Part shown: in pieces, positions 32,581 to 44,292 of the stretch
Layout: every line of letters begins with the position of its first letter
How positions within the stretch are numbered: the first letter of the stretch is position 1
Source of the DNA: Jacaranda mimosifolia
Taxonomy: Eukaryota; Streptophyta; Magnoliopsida; Lamiales; Bignoniaceae
NCBI GenBank assembly: GCA_018894105.1
Contig: CM032128.1
Span: 19,759,001 to 19,823,000, forward strand
Length of the DNA: 64,000 bases
Direction of reading: 5' to 3'
Made by a program: the position numbers and the translations under genes
Notes under the pieces: model-generated
Told to the model about the DNA's origin: nothing
The model's input: only the letters and a program-made list of their open reading frames with translations
Database searches by the model: none

Positions 32581-33140
32581 CCACCCCCACCCCCATCTCC
32601 CAACCCCGACAACAGGCTGCCATAGCCGACTAAAGTCAAGTTTTTTTCCTTTTTTTTCCCTTTTTTTTTAAACACGATGGCTAGATCTGGCTAGCCAGAT
32701 CCGGTTGGCCCCTTCCCCCCTCCCCTGACAACCTACTGCCATGGCTGACTAAAGCCAAGTTTTTTTTTTTTTTTTTAAAACGACGGCCTCCGGGGACTGC
32801 GACCGCTAGCTGGATCTAGCTGCCCAAATCTCGTTGGCATGGGTGCCATGACAGCCTCTATATATACATATATATGTATGTATATATATTATATATTATA
32901 ATACTATATTATATTTATAATATATATTATATAATGTTAAAAAATATATTATAATATATATATAATATGTTATGTATATAAATGTATAAATATTTTTTTT
33001 TATAAATATTAAGTACTATTAAATTTGGACCGTTCATTTAAACAAAAAGATCCAACGGTTGATATACTAAGGGCATAATAGTTATTTTATCTATAAAAAA
33101 TCACAACCACTAGCATTTTTGGGCGCGTGCACTCCACTTA
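32575..33140. repeat. low-complexity block with a duplicated C-rich/poly-T unit
   Basis: Two similar units lie at about 32580-32665 and 32715-32780. Each runs from a C-rich stretch through GACAAC...CTGCCAT.GC.GACTAAAG.CAAG into a long T run. TA-rich sequence (32860-33000) follows, then the interior of the MULE-type element. No gene is seen. Confidence 0.55.
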
Positions 33141-33260
33141 TGGTCTCAGGGGCTTTTTCACTCCTTTTTAAAAACACAAGAATGTATTTCAACCTTTTTT
33201 TTCGCAATGGGGTAAACCACTAAAATCATTTTTCCAAAGGGCCTAAAAATACATTTTTCC
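33140..33260 (-). repeat. right terminal inverted repeat of Mutator-like element
   Basis: Reverse complement of the left TIR in diverged form; see 13423-13545. It ends TTTTTCC at 33260, followed by the duplication ATAAAAAAAT. Confidence 0.75.
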
Positions 33261-33270
33261 ATAAAAAAAT

Positions 33271-34318
33271 GTGTATGAACCAGGAGTGTGTAAAAAGACT
33301 AGTGAGAGTTTGATACAATTTATTGTGCTTTATGTCGATGACATCCTTCTCATTGGGAATAAGGAAGAGACGTTAAAGTGTACTAAAGCATGGTTATCTT
33401 CACAATTCCCCATGAAGGATTTAGGATAAACATCTTTTGTATTGGGAATATGGATATATAGAGGTAGATCAAGGAGGATGTTGGGGCTCTCTCAATCAAC
33501 ATACATTAACCAAATACTAAAGAGGTTTAGTAATCCAAGAGAGGATACCTTCGAATGGGACATGCCATTCGTCTCTCCAAGTTTATGGCCCCTAAGATAA
33601 AGGATAGAAAAAGAATATCCCACATACCTTGTGCGTCTGCCATAGAAATATAATGTATGTCATTTAATGTACGAAATTAGATGTAGCTCATGTTTTAAGT
33701 GTTACGAGCGGCTACCAATCTAGTCCCAATGAGAGTTACTAGAAACCCATGAAAACAATCCTCAAGTACTTAAATAGAAGTAAGGATTTATTTCTTGTAT
33801 GAGGTAATAGAGAGTTGAAACTCGAAGGGTTTTTGGATTCTAGTTTCCAATCTGATGAAAATAACCTCAAATCCACTTCTAGATTTATATTTTATCTCAA
33901 TGGCAATGCGGTAAGTTAGAAGAATTCCAAATAAGACACCACGTTCGATTCTACCATTAAGGCAGAATACATTGCAATGTCAGACACTGCAAAGGAATAT
34001 ATTTGGATGAAAAACTTCATCCAAAAGTTGGATGCAGTGGCTAGCGTGCAAGAGCAAGTAGTTGTCTATTGTGATAACAAAAGAGCCAATGTGGAAGCAA
34101 TGAATCTAAGATCTCATCAGTGATCCAAACATAAATAAATGCATTATCATTTGATCTATGAGATTATTGATAGAGGCAACATTCGATTGGATAAAGTTAT
34201 CTTAGAAGAGAATATAGCAAAATCCACTAACTAAACCCCTAAAAGCAAAAAGGTCGTTAAGACATCTTAAGAACATGGGCTTGAAAGCTATGGGGAATTG
34301 ACTTTAGGGCAAATAAGA
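33271..34318 (+). pseudogene. copia-A reverse transcriptase / RNase H remnant
   Basis: The RT core IVLYVDDILLIGNKEETL (about 33322-33375, both Asp kept) is Ty1/copia type. It is followed by SQFPMKDLG and a decayed thumb (QSTYINQILKRF). The RNase H part has AEYIAMSDTAKEYIWMKNFI-like sequence (seen as ADYIAMSDTAKEYIWMK, 33965-34015) and VVYCDNKRANVEA (about 34060-34100). Stops and small deletions are frequent. It resumes the RT started at 13353-13422. Gag, protease and integrase are absent from this copy. Confidence 0.8.
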
Positions 34319-34321
34319 GAT

Positions 34322-35793
34322 TCTTGGAATAGTGCCCAGCAAGTCAATTAGATTGGCATATGAAACTACTCCACATGTGATACAATCTTGATTGAATGAT
34401 ATTTCATAAAATGGATATCTTCATCTTATGCATTTATGATTTCTTCACTTACATTTGGTTGAATCCCTTAAATTATACAAGACTACGAGACTTGGTCATG
34501 CATATGATGGTGATCATGAAACAAGTCTATGTGGTCATGATTTTAAATATTCCAAGTCATAGAATCTTGTGAGATAGGGCATATAAGATTTGGATAGACT
34601 TGCATTAATGATGCATACTCTAAAGAGTTGGATATTATCCCATTTCATTGGCAATCTATGTTAGTATGGATGCATGTCAATGGGTGCTTGTTAGAGAATA
34701 AGTTCACTGAAAACTCCTTAGAGAAACCACAAGGTAGCCATAGAAGCACGTCGATAGTGGCAAGTTCTCTAGTTTACAATACTGCATATAATTAGTCATT
34801 TGACTTGAGGTTCCACAATAACCTTGTATTTAGATCCCTGTGCTTTGATTTTTCTCCAACCACGTAGTAGGTGGTCTGAGCTTAGGTTGGGCACAAACTA
34901 CCTAAGTATGGAGGTTGGTGACTTCCAAGATGGGATATGTTTCTTGCGTCTATGAAGAACAGGTTGATCTCCTATGTATTCTCATATTATTGATTCCAAG
35001 AAATCCTTGCGCAAGATGATATGATAATTTGGAAAAGGAGTTTTCCAAAGTTGAGTTCATAATAAGGAATCAAACAACAAGAATAGATACATAGCTATCG
35101 AGGCTATTAGGGAGGCAGCAAATATTTTACCCTAGGCCTCTTTCAGGAGATAGGAAATGGAAGGACCGTATTTGCATGACAATCATAAGAGGTAATGGTT
35201 CACCCTTAGTTAATTCATCTAATTGGTTGGGCTTCATAGACTTGTGCTAGACATTGACTATGGTGATCTCATGTGTTAAGAGAAATCACCCACTAGATTT
35301 TCTCCAACAACCTTCTCTCTCCAAAAACTTCCACACACCATTCTCCATCTTCCTCCTCTAATTTCTAGCTAATTGAGAGTGTTGTTAGGTGTGTAGATTT
35401 TATTTAGAGGCAACACACTTAGTGTGTTTTGAGTTGGTGATTGAAGCCGATTTTTGGAGTTTTCTTTTACCAAAGGTTTGGAGGCTTAATTGTTGTTTTT
35501 GCCATCTCAGTTCCTTCATCTTGGAGGAGATTTTCATAGCAAAATTTGCTGGAATTACTCACCATAGGTGTGGAGGAGGAGATCCTTGGAGAAAAAGGCA
35601 TTGATCTTGCTTGGAAATAGTTCCATTGGAAGATCTTGCTAATTACCTTTAAATTCCTTATTTAAGGTAACATTCTCTAGCATTTAAATCCACTATTGAG
35701 GCATGAAATTAGATCCTTGGGTTGAGGATGTGTAAGTTAATTTTTGCCTAACTTTTGCAATTATTTTGGATCTTTACACCTCCTCTTCTTTCA
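34322..35793 (+). repeat. copia-A 3' LTR
   Basis: It follows a purine-rich tract (TTTAGGGCAAATAAGAGA). It begins TCTTGGAATAGTGCCC, a mutated TGTTGGAATAGTGCCC as in the related LTRs, and ends near TCTTCTTTCA. The 1.47 kb length is shorter than the 2.1-2.3 kb relatives. The matching copy on the left (11360-13352) is in the opposite orientation. Confidence 0.75.
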
Positions 35794-37020
35794 TGGGAGA
35801 ATTGGCAACCATTGGTCTTTTACTATTGTCCCTTGTTGGAAAGGGAGCCCCACAGCCGCGCTCACAGAACGCGTGGGTGAAACTCCCCGAGAACGCTGAC
35901 TAGGCTTCTAGAAGCAAAAGTAGCTATAACAAATGCTGAAGATCCCTCTCTTCCAGCAGCACACTTACCTGCCGACTCAACTAACGACATGGCCAACCTC
36001 TTGTTGCGACTCAACATCTTGGGACCTTGATCTACAAAAAGAAAAAAGAAATTAAAAAACAAACTCCATCAGCAAACCTAGTCGACATAACGGAAGAGAA
36101 AAAACTTAGTAAATGAATCAATCACTATGAAGCAACATGTAAAGCATTGCTACCTAGCAGCGCCACTCCCTCTACTTCAGCATGATAGGAGAAAGACCCT
36201 CCTCGCACCACCTCTTCGATAAAGCAGTTGACTTTTAATTCTTGTCGAGTGAGCCATTCTAAGAAATCGGCATTCTAGTTGGATTTCCCTTTGGTGACCA
36301 AAGACACTTTATCCGACCTCCATTGACCATGAAAGTTGAACGCAACCTCTATGTGAGGTCAAATATAAAAGAATCTGACCCTCCAACCCGTTCTAAAGGT
36401 GGAAACCAATAGCTCCACAATCCTTTTCTCTGACCAGGTTATGAGGTAATAGAAACTAATATTTGACGTGCAACCAGATTTCCTAAAAAACGAGCAATGG
36501 AACGAATGGTAGAAATTGGTAAAATTTGAGGGGATGATTGGAAGTCATCACTATGACAACAAATGAGTAGATTAAAGAGTACGAATGTGGCAACAACTGA
36601 ATAGGATAAACATCAATCCCCCTCAAGATCTCTTCCACCCCAAGTGCTATCAGAAAGTGAAGCTCACAAAGTAATGCCGGTATAAAGATTACCATGTTAC
36701 CAAGAGGAGGACTATCCATACAATTGTTGGGACTCGGGATAATAACCTCATAATCACCTAGAATATGAAAGGTCTCTCTTATTTTAGGAATCTCCTCATC
36801 CCTAACATCACTCCGAATCTCGATGAAGTGGTCTAAAGTATAAAGTGGCCCTAGGAACTCAAAAGTCGAGGCTCTCTTGCCAGAGTGACCTCTTTGGGAC
36901 TCCGCTTGATCGGTAGTGCCTTTTCCTCACAAGCGACAACCCTAACCTCATCCATTTGATTATTTGCATCACCTCTATTGCCAGAGTTCGCTTCCATAGT
37001 ATTCTTCACTCAGAACAAGA
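35794..37020 (-). pseudogene. N-terminal part of gypsy-2 antisense ORF
   Basis: The reverse strand has a start at about 36997 (MEANSGNRGDANNQMDEVRV). After a frame change it continues as DYEVIIPSPNNCMDSPPLGN, then GVEEILRGIDVYPIQLLPHS (open piece 36719-36483). The pattern (Y.vi.P.......PP.G......L..GL..P.....L..... .QL.P) is that of the Transposase_28-like antisense ORFs of plant gypsy elements. A later piece (about 36410-36300) continues it. The gene is cut by copia-A and resumes at 11359-10922. Stops make it a pseudogene. Confidence 0.65.
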
Positions 37021-37817
37021 AAAAAGAAAATTCCAAAAACCCCACCCAACAAATTAACTCAAGACAGTGAGAACTCAACACAGATAAAAGAAAAGAATAA
37101 GAGGAAGGCAACTCACCCTAGGCAAAGGGAATACGATTGGCACAAAAGACTAGTTACCACTTGGGGTGTTTTAGCTTTGGCTATGCTTCAAAAGGAGCAA
37201 AGGATGATAATATGGGAGGATGAATTCAAATCCCCTTTTAAGATAAAAGCATGACATTTGATTTTATGAAGAAACCTTAAATGCACAACAGACGTACGCA
37301 ACATAGCCATAGCACCTTCACGGCACACGCTCATAAATGCGAAATGATACTAGATGGTAGAACTAATCATGGCATTTATCGGCCAAAGAGCGTGCATGGC
37401 ACTTGTAAGCACTCCTTTAAGGATGTCAGAGGTCAAGATCAGATCTTCTCAAGAATGGCAGGATAACCCACGCTTAGAACGTAGTTGAAGAGAGAATATG
37501 GAGATCACACTAATTGGGTTTCGAAACACTCTAAGAGCATCTCTTCGATTCGACCTTGCAGATGAGAACCACACCACCAAAAGGCATGGAACCACCTTTG
37601 TGACTTTTGGCTTAAGCCAATGTTCCTAAAACTCACACCTATTATGCCCTACTATCCTATCTCACAAGTCAGATACTAAATGTGACTGACCGTGTCACAA
37701 GCATTAATAGGTGTTAGGGTCCAAGTCGGACATGACCGAGGTTGATTAGCGCAAACTCCCCAAGTATAGCTAGATAGGAGTTTCCATCCTCGCTAAACTC
37801 AAGAGTTAGGGAGCTAA
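37021..37817. other. gypsy-2 3' untranslated region
   Basis: No coding signal. It ends with a purine-rich tract (AAGAGTTAGGGAGCTAA) immediately before the LTR, consistent with the plus-strand primer of gypsy-2. Confidence 0.5.
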
Positions 37818-38343
37818 TGATAACGACAGATTCCAACCTCCACTAGACCAGATCGGCATCCCTCAATATGTTGTCCTAAAAGAACACTCAAGAAGCCAAG
37901 TCCCGCCTTAATCCAAATTCACGTTGCTCAAAGTACTCGACCTCACAATAGAGCGGTGGCTATTAATGCCTACAGGATATTATACATCCTATTTTCATCC
38001 CATTATTACTAAGCTGAATTACTCATAGACCAGACTAAAGCTGCCAAACAACAGGGACAAGATCGAGAAAACTCTTTGCAAAGACTAGTTTACCCTTCTG
38101 GGGGAAAACTCTTTATGGGAATTCAATATGGGCAAGATTAAGAAAGCACTATCGAGTCTCCCTAAAAATAGGTCTTAAGAGGCCTTCAGAAAGGTACACT
38201 CCCATTTTTTTACATTCTACCTTAGCTAAATATTCCTTTCACTCTTTGATTTACTGACTTAAGCATTGGAGGGTTTTAGTCGAAGGCCACCTCGCAAGCC
38301 TAACGAGGCTTTTTTGGTTGCAAGTTCAACCTCCACACTCATC
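37818..38343 (+). repeat. 3' LTR of gypsy-2
   Basis: 526 bp, TGATAACG to CACTCATCA, homologous to 8505-9063. Bases flanking the two LTRs on the outside (ATAGA left, AAAAA right) do not match. The outer junctions have therefore changed since insertion, or the two LTRs come from different insertions. Confidence 0.82.
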
Positions 38344-38819
38344 AAAAAACCTAAGTTGATCTCATAAATACTCATTATCTCTTATCACTTTCATCATAAT
38401 CACCTCCCGTAAAATTTTACCACATCACAAGGTCATAGAGATTGTTAAGATCTTAGTATTTGTTTAAAGAATTAGTGGAATTTTTTATGGATACATATAT
38501 GCGCTTTGTCAATTTTGTGAATTTTGAGAGACTGTTGTTGCTGTAAACACAATACATGATAAAATTATTTAGTGGAGGGTAGAGCCTTTTCTAATCAAAC
38601 TTTGTTGTGAGTCCTTTAAAAAGGTCATTGTTGACTTTTTATAGAGCATAACTTAGGAAGATAAAAAGTTGATTGTTAGTCTTAGTTAAACGGACATTTA
38701 GCGTTGAGGTTTAAGTGCTGAGACAAAATGGGTGTGACCATGTGCCTTCTAAAAGGATTTGCAGTGAGCTTACGTACGGTAGATCAAGTAGTTGCTTATC
38801 TTAAAGATTTTATAAGTGT
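38344..38819. other. gypsy-5 3' remainder, no gene seen
   Basis: AT-rich sequence. A weak match to the start of the gypsy-5 LTR (TACCACATCA at about 38418-38427, reading TGATGTGG on the reverse strand) suggests a small LTR remnant at about 38344-38427, but this is uncertain. Confidence 0.35.
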
Positions 38820-39190
38820 CGAGATGTCGCCCCTTCTTCCTAAAAGGATTTAAGGTAGACCTTTTTTGCTTAACTACCACGTGCTTCTCGGAGGACCATA
38901 TAGTGGTTTACGCTAAAGAGTTACCACCAATCTAGATGAACTATAGTAGGATTTTTTAGAGTGGTTGTACGTGCCTCCCGGAGGGCCATGTAGTGGATTT
39001 ATGCAGAAGCGTTGCCACCAATTCGGAGGAATTACAATGGGCTTTTTCTAAATAGCTACTACGTGCCTACCAGAGGGCCATAGTGGGTTTATGCCAGCGA
39101 TCATGTGCCCTCTCCCACTCAGCTTGGTGGCAACCACGTGCACCTTAAGGATCCTATAATGGAATTATACCAAAAGGTCTTTAAAGGCAC
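38820..39190 (-). repeat. 3' tandem repeats of gypsy-5
   Basis: Four or five degenerate units share CACGTGC.T..CGGAGG.CCAT, AGTGG.TT.A.GC, and GTTACCACCAAT at about 38875, 38965, 39055 and 39130. Unit length is about 85-95 bp. They are related in words and position to 3040-3380 of gypsy-1. Confidence 0.65.
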
Positions 39191-39559
39191 TTCTGATAGT
39201 AGCTTCAAGTCGGAAATAAATCAAAAGTCGTGAGAAAAGGCACTAAAATAATAAAAACATGCATTTATTCAAGTTAATAATATTCGTAGAGAGGTGTCAT
39301 TCCCAAGTGGGTAAACTTTATTCATATCAATAAAAAAGAAATTAAATTTCCACTCAAAAGGAAATAGTAATTCAGAGGAAATGAGCAATACTAAATTAAA
39401 AATTACATAAATGCAAACGACTAACAATAGAGGAAGGCATAGGTGGTGCATTCAAGTAGCATAAAGGGTGTTTCCTAACATGCATGTTTCTAGAAAGCTA
39501 ACGTCCTACAACACACATTCGCCTTTGTCTTCCTTTTTATTGTTTCGTGGCTCTTTGTT

Positions 39560-40205
39560 CTAGTCTATTTTGGGAATGGGGTTCTTGATGCTCATTAGGG
39601 TATTGGTGTAACATTCTCCAATTATGTTCAAGTCATTAATAGCTTCTCCAAACCCATTCAATGTTGGGAACTTCAACTTCATGTGGTATGGTGAAATTAT
39701 TGCTTGGAATAGATCCAAGTTAGGTCTTCCCAAGATTGTGTTGTACATGGATAGGGTCTTGACTACCAAGAGCCTTACCCTCTTTGTTGCTTCCTTTGGG
39801 TGAGTATTTAGATAGAAATGTCGCGATATTTATCCTAAGGTTTCTATCGCACCACTTGTGAAACCCATAAGGGGTGTTGATCTTCTATAACTATGTGTTA
39901 CCTACTCTTAGCTGGAGGAATGCATGTGGAAGAAAATATTCGCTAAACTACCACTATTTACTAGTATCTTTTTCACCAAAAAATTAGCGAGGGACCCAAA
40001 GATCACTAGTGCATTATTGTGGCCTCCTCGCCCAAGTTCCATATGTCCCCAAGATTGGATCTACTACATGAGCTTGTACTTGTCTTTTTGCCCGTACTAG
40101 TACCTTTCTGGAATAAGCAATCTCTGCAAGCAAATCCTCTCAAGATTATTGAGATGACCCTCACTGTGGGGAAATTATCGACGTAACAATGGTGTTGGTG
40201 CTTTT
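39560..40205 (-). pseudogene. gypsy-5 protease region
   Basis: The open piece 39769-39560 reads NTILGRPNLDLFQAIISPYH, then MKLKFPT, the conserved C-terminal half of plant gypsy aspartic proteases. Upstream on the same strand (about 39980-39900) is FLVKKILVNSGSLANIFF. Its active site D-S/T-G is N-S-G, so the catalytic Asp is lost. The pre-protease block (RVISIILRGF, about 40170) lies next to the solo LTR insertion. Frames are broken. Confidence 0.75.
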
Positions 40206-42467
40206 TATTGGAATAATGCCTCACAAGCCAATTAGATTGGCATGTAAACTTTTCACTTGTGATACAATCTTGATTGAATGATATTCATTAAATGGCCATC
40301 ATCATCTTATGCTTATATTTACTTCACTGGCATTTGGTTGAAGCCCTTAGATCACACATGATTATAGGACTTGGTCACACACTGGGTAGTGCATCATCAA
40401 ACAAGCCTCACATGGTTGTGATCTTAAACCTTTCAAGTCATAGGATCTTATGAGACAAGGCATCTAAGATTCAAATAGATTTCCACTAACAAAGCATAAA
40501 TCCAAAAGTTGGATATTGCTCCATTTTATAAGCAAGGCCATGTGAGAAATTGGTGCATGTTAGTGGGTGCTTGTTAGAGAACAAGTTCACTGAAAGTCCG
40601 CTCGAAGAATCCACCAGATAGCCAAAATGGCAAGTTCCCCAGCTTACGCTAGTGCATATAATTAGTCCTTTGACATGAGGATCCATGGTAACCTTGTGTT
40701 TAGGTCCTCATGCTTTGACTCTTCCTTGACCACTTAGTGGGTCATTTGGGTTAAGGTAGGGTATGAGCTACTTAGACATTGAGGTTTGTGAGATCCAAGA
40801 TGGGATCCGACTTCTCGTCGTTGTGAAGGGCGAGTGCATCTCCTATATATTCTATAATAATCGATTCCAATAAATCCTTGCGCAAGGTAGTATGACAGTT
40901 TGGAAAAGGAGTTTTCCAAAGATGAGGTCATAAAATGGAATCGAACATTAAGAATAGAAACATAGAATCGAGGCTATTGGAGAGCCGACAAATATCTTGC
41001 CCTAGGCCTCTTTCAGGAGATAGGAGACGAAAAGACCGTATTTGTATGGTACACTAGAGTTAGAATGATTCTGCAAAAGCATTCATTTCAGCCAATTAGT
41101 TGGGCTCCATGAGCTTGAGATGGGATATCGACCATGGAGATTGGGTACTCTTCAATTAATGGAGATTAATTAAATTAAGTCATTAGTTTAAAGGAACTTA
41201 AACTAATGTGAATATTTGATATTCTATAAGTTACAAAGAGTTGTGACCAAATGTCCAATGAATGGTAGAGCTAATGGGTCACACATAAAAGCTAATTGCG
41301 AAACCTACTTGATGAAGGAGAATTTTCTAAAAGTTGGAAAAATTCCTTAATGACCAATTTTGAGAAGTAGACAGTTGACATAACTTATGGTCATTTTGGC
41401 TTGATCAATTTAATTGTTAAATTGATCCAATTAATTTAAGGAGTTACATTAGACCAATTAATTAAGGAGCAAGTTATTTGGAGCCACATGATCATCAATT
41501 GGTCAAGTTAACTCAAGGAGTTAAGTTAACAATACCTACCTTAAAGAGTTAAGTTAATTGACTTAAGAGTTAAGTCAAAGGTTAATTAATTAAATTAACA
41601 TTTTTAATTTAATTAAATTTAATTAAAATGAAGAATTAATTTTGGAGGGAGATTTCAAATGAAGAGTTTATTTGGTGTGGCATTAGAATTTATTTGGATA
41701 ACATTTCATGAGAAGAAATGAAGATTCCAAATGAAATTCAAATGCACACAAAATTCACATGCCACTTGCTTGCCAACTTGCAAGCAAGTTGGCGGCAACT
41801 TGAGGAAAGTGTAATGCCACCTTGGCATAACACCTTCCCTCCCTCTATATATAGATATAGAGAGAGAAGGAAGCGGCCACTTGATGTGAATGCAAGCAAT
41901 CTAGATCTAAGATTAGATTCTCTCATTTTCTCTCTAACTACCATATGTTGCCTCATGAGTTGAAGCTTTACATTTCTTCATCTCCTACCTCTAAATCAAG
42001 CTTTCATCCTTGTATTTCTCCTCCTTGTTCTCCAGCTAACATTAAGGAGAATTGGATTGTGCATTGGAGTGTGGATCTTATCATTAGAGGCAAGACAATT
42101 GGATTGTTAGTATTTTAGGTTCAGGCAGTAACTTTAGAGCATCCGTTGGAGGTCTTGCTGGAACTGTTTTGAGGTGAAATTTTTATTGGAGAATCATCAA
42201 GGCGTTATGATCTCTTGAGCCAAGTTTCACTCAATTCTGAGTTTGTTTGGTTGCCAAAAGTTGCTAGAAAACTGCTGTGCCACTGGGAGACAGATTCAAG
42301 GAGTTGAATTCTTCTTCCTAGTTTGCTTCGATTTTGAGTAAATCAAGGTAATCCTTATACCAAATCTAAATCTACGGCATGTTTATATCCTTGGCTTTAT
42401 ATGTAGCCTAGTTATTTTGATATTTTTATACTTTGATAATTGGATCCTAGCGCTACATGTGACTTTA
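40206..42467 (+). repeat. copia solo LTR with target duplication CTTTT
   Basis: 2262 bp from TATTGGAATAATGCC (family start TGTTGGAATAGTGCC) to CATGTGACTTTA. It is flanked on both sides by CTTTT (40201-40205 and 42468-42472). No internal sequence remains, so it is a solo LTR formed by recombination between the two LTRs of a copia element. It splits the gypsy-5 gag-protease frame. Its interior has the AT-rich TTAACTCCTTAA microrepeats of this LTR family (41150-41650). Confidence 0.9.
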
Positions 42468-43930
42468 CTTTTTAAGATCAAGGCGGTCATCCTATCGCCA
42501 ACGATGATCTTTGTTTCCTTCTACTGGCAGACCTTCTTAGGATTGGATGGTCTTTGTGCTACATACTTTTTGATGTTTCCTTTCTGAATTAATTTATCAA
42601 TTTTGTCCCTTAGGATTCTGTACTCATTTGTGGTGTGAACACTATTGCAGCAGAAGTGGCACCATGTTTTAGCTTTGGCTTCTTAAGATCCTTCGTTGTT
42701 TTTGTAAAGGTAGTTGAGTGAGACTTCGTTGCAATGCTACTATCAGGATTTCTACTCTAAGGACAGCAAATGGCGTATACGTAGTGAGCATTCTGGGAGA
42801 GCTATGCTTGTGATCTCCTATCCTCTTATTGTTATTATTCTTTTCATCTAGCATCTTTAGTTTGTTGGCTTCCTCATATTTCTCAGCGAGCGTCAAAAAT
42901 TCCTTCAAAGTGGTAGGAGGTTTTTCGGCAATCGACTCTTAGAATTTTAAATGCTTCAAATTCTATTTGATAATATTGGGTAGAAGCTCATGGCTAATAT
43001 AGGGGATCTTATGGACAGCTTGGATAGAGCAATTAAGATAAATCCTTAAGGACTCTTCATCTTTTTGCTTGATGGTTAACAAATAAGCCACCATTTTGGG
43101 GTATCTACGATTGATGGAAGAATTTTAGAGGAAACATTATGTAGCACCTCCCATCCAGTAATGGATCTTGCCAACATCTGGTTGAATCATGTAAAAGTTT
43201 GTTTGGTGAGGGCGGTGTGGAAAAACGTACAGTATATAGCCTCGCTCAAATCATAGAGTTCCATCATCACCAGAAAGTTATCCAAGTGTTCATGTAGGTC
43301 TAACCATCAAACTTTAGTAGCTGAGTTATCTTTATTCCATGGGAGTGGTTCCGCCAGGATTACTGGAGAAAAAATGATTGCACCTCATGAGAACGACAAC
43401 TGAAGGATGATATTAGCTCCATACTCCTCTAGATGGACATGGCACCAAGGAATGTGTTTGAACTCCAGTGTTTGCAAAAATGCAACGGTCGAAATACACT
43501 TGGATAAAGAGTGTGTCTTCTTGCTAGGGTAGAAAACAAAGAGGAAAAGTAGTATCTCATCATAATCAATTCTTCATCCAGTTCTTTCCATGGACGATGA
43601 AGCCCCTCGACTCTGGTGAGAGGATTGTTGCAGCTCCTAAAGGCGATGCTCCTCAGCATATTAAGTGACCGCCTTGTCTGCAACTTGGGTAGTAGTGCCC
43701 TCCAACAAGGTCTTGAATGCCTCCTGAGTTATTGATAGAACAGAATCTCCGAATGAGGAGATTGCTGCACTGGTTATCTCCTCAAATGTAAGTTGTAAAT
43801 GGGGAATAAGCTCCAATGTCAATTGGGGTGGTACTTTTAGTTGGTGACTCTCCACATTCACCAATGTGGGGGCCACCTAGTTGTTGAATTCGCGAGCTCT
43901 TGATCTCACTTGCATTCTCAATGTTCCTAC
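42468..43930 (-). pseudogene. gypsy-5 gag
   Basis: Reading down the reverse strand: an N-terminal piece (43876-43661, ITQEAFKTLLEGTT, matching gypsy-1 at about 1705), a basic piece (43683-43429), a gag-core region (about 43250-42960, including FTWFNQMLARSITGWEVLH-like sequence), an open piece 42908-42669 (MKEFLTLAEKYEEANKLKML), and a zinc-finger-like block (CHFCCNSVHTTNEYRILRDK, about 42660-42590). These are the steps of a Retrotrans_gag protein. Multiple stops and frame changes occur. Confidence 0.7.
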
Positions 43931-43943
43931 TTCCTTCAAGAGC

Positions 43944-43961
43944 TTCCCACAGATGGCGTCA
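43944..43961 (-). promoter_or_regulatory. primer binding site, gypsy-5
   Basis: The reverse strand reads TGACGCCATCTGTGGGAA, 6 bases inside the LTR. It differs by one base from the gypsy-3 site. Confidence 0.8.
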
Positions 43962-43967
43962 AAATAA

Positions 43968-44292
43968 TGTTGCATGAAAATGGAGTAAAGTCTTTTTCAG
44001 TAGCTAGCAGAAAGTTGGTTCGTTTTCTTCAAAACATGCATAGAGAGTTGTCTGCTCTCGAAAATTCTTGAAGGTTCTAAGAATGATTTCTGATGCCCAA
44101 GTTTCTTTTGGGGCTTTGTATTTATAGCATTTATCTTGACGGACTTAGGCTCATTAGGGTTTTTCTGCCCTTTTTCATAGGCTTAAATTATCTTTGGGCT
44201 CTCCAGCCTTTGGCTTATTAGTTAATTTAATTTAGTCCACCATCTTTAATTAATTTACTAAATTCCCATTATAATCAAATTTTTCCACATCA
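43968..44292 (-). repeat. 5' LTR of gypsy-5
   Basis: 325 bp on the reverse strand, TGATGTGG to GCAACA. Same family as 207-529. A TATA-like word (GCTATAAATAC, about 44125 on the reverse strand) lies in its middle. Confidence 0.85.

Larger units (their letters stand above)
13423..33260. mobile_element. Mutator-like (MULE-type) non-autonomous TIR element with later insertions
   Basis: The element is bounded by long inverted repeats (13423-13545 and 33140-33260) and a ~9-bp duplication of copia-A RT sequence. What appears to be its own sequence is short: AT-rich DNA with stretches such as ACAAAAATACCCTCTTAT (13573) and GGGCATAATAGTTATTTTAT (33070-33089), typical of small plant MULE MITEs. No transposase belonging to it is seen. 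Most of the span is the endogenous pararetrovirus (13721-20696) and gypsy-3 (20912-32167), which entered its AT-rich interior later. The AT-rich repeat copies at 13620-13720, 20697-20911 and 32168-32580 may have been part of it. Confidence 0.65.
38344..44292 (-). mobile_element. gypsy-5: truncated gag-protease Ty3/gypsy element
   Basis: On the reverse strand: LTR (44292-43968), primer site (43961-43944), gag (43930-42468), a copia solo LTR inserted (42467-40206), protease (40205-39560), then 3' tandem repeats (about 39190-38820). RT and integrase are missing. The lower end is lost at the junction with gypsy-2's LTR (38343). It shares LTR, gag and repeat type with gypsy-1. Confidence 0.75.

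Noticed and set aside
35389..35604. 71-codon ORF rich in Cys/Trp
   Set aside because: Lies in the copia-A 3' LTR. Not conserved as a frame in the related LTRs.
8505..38343. Outer target duplication for gypsy-2
   Set aside because: Bases next to the two LTRs (ATAGA and AAAAA) do not match, so I do not claim a duplication.
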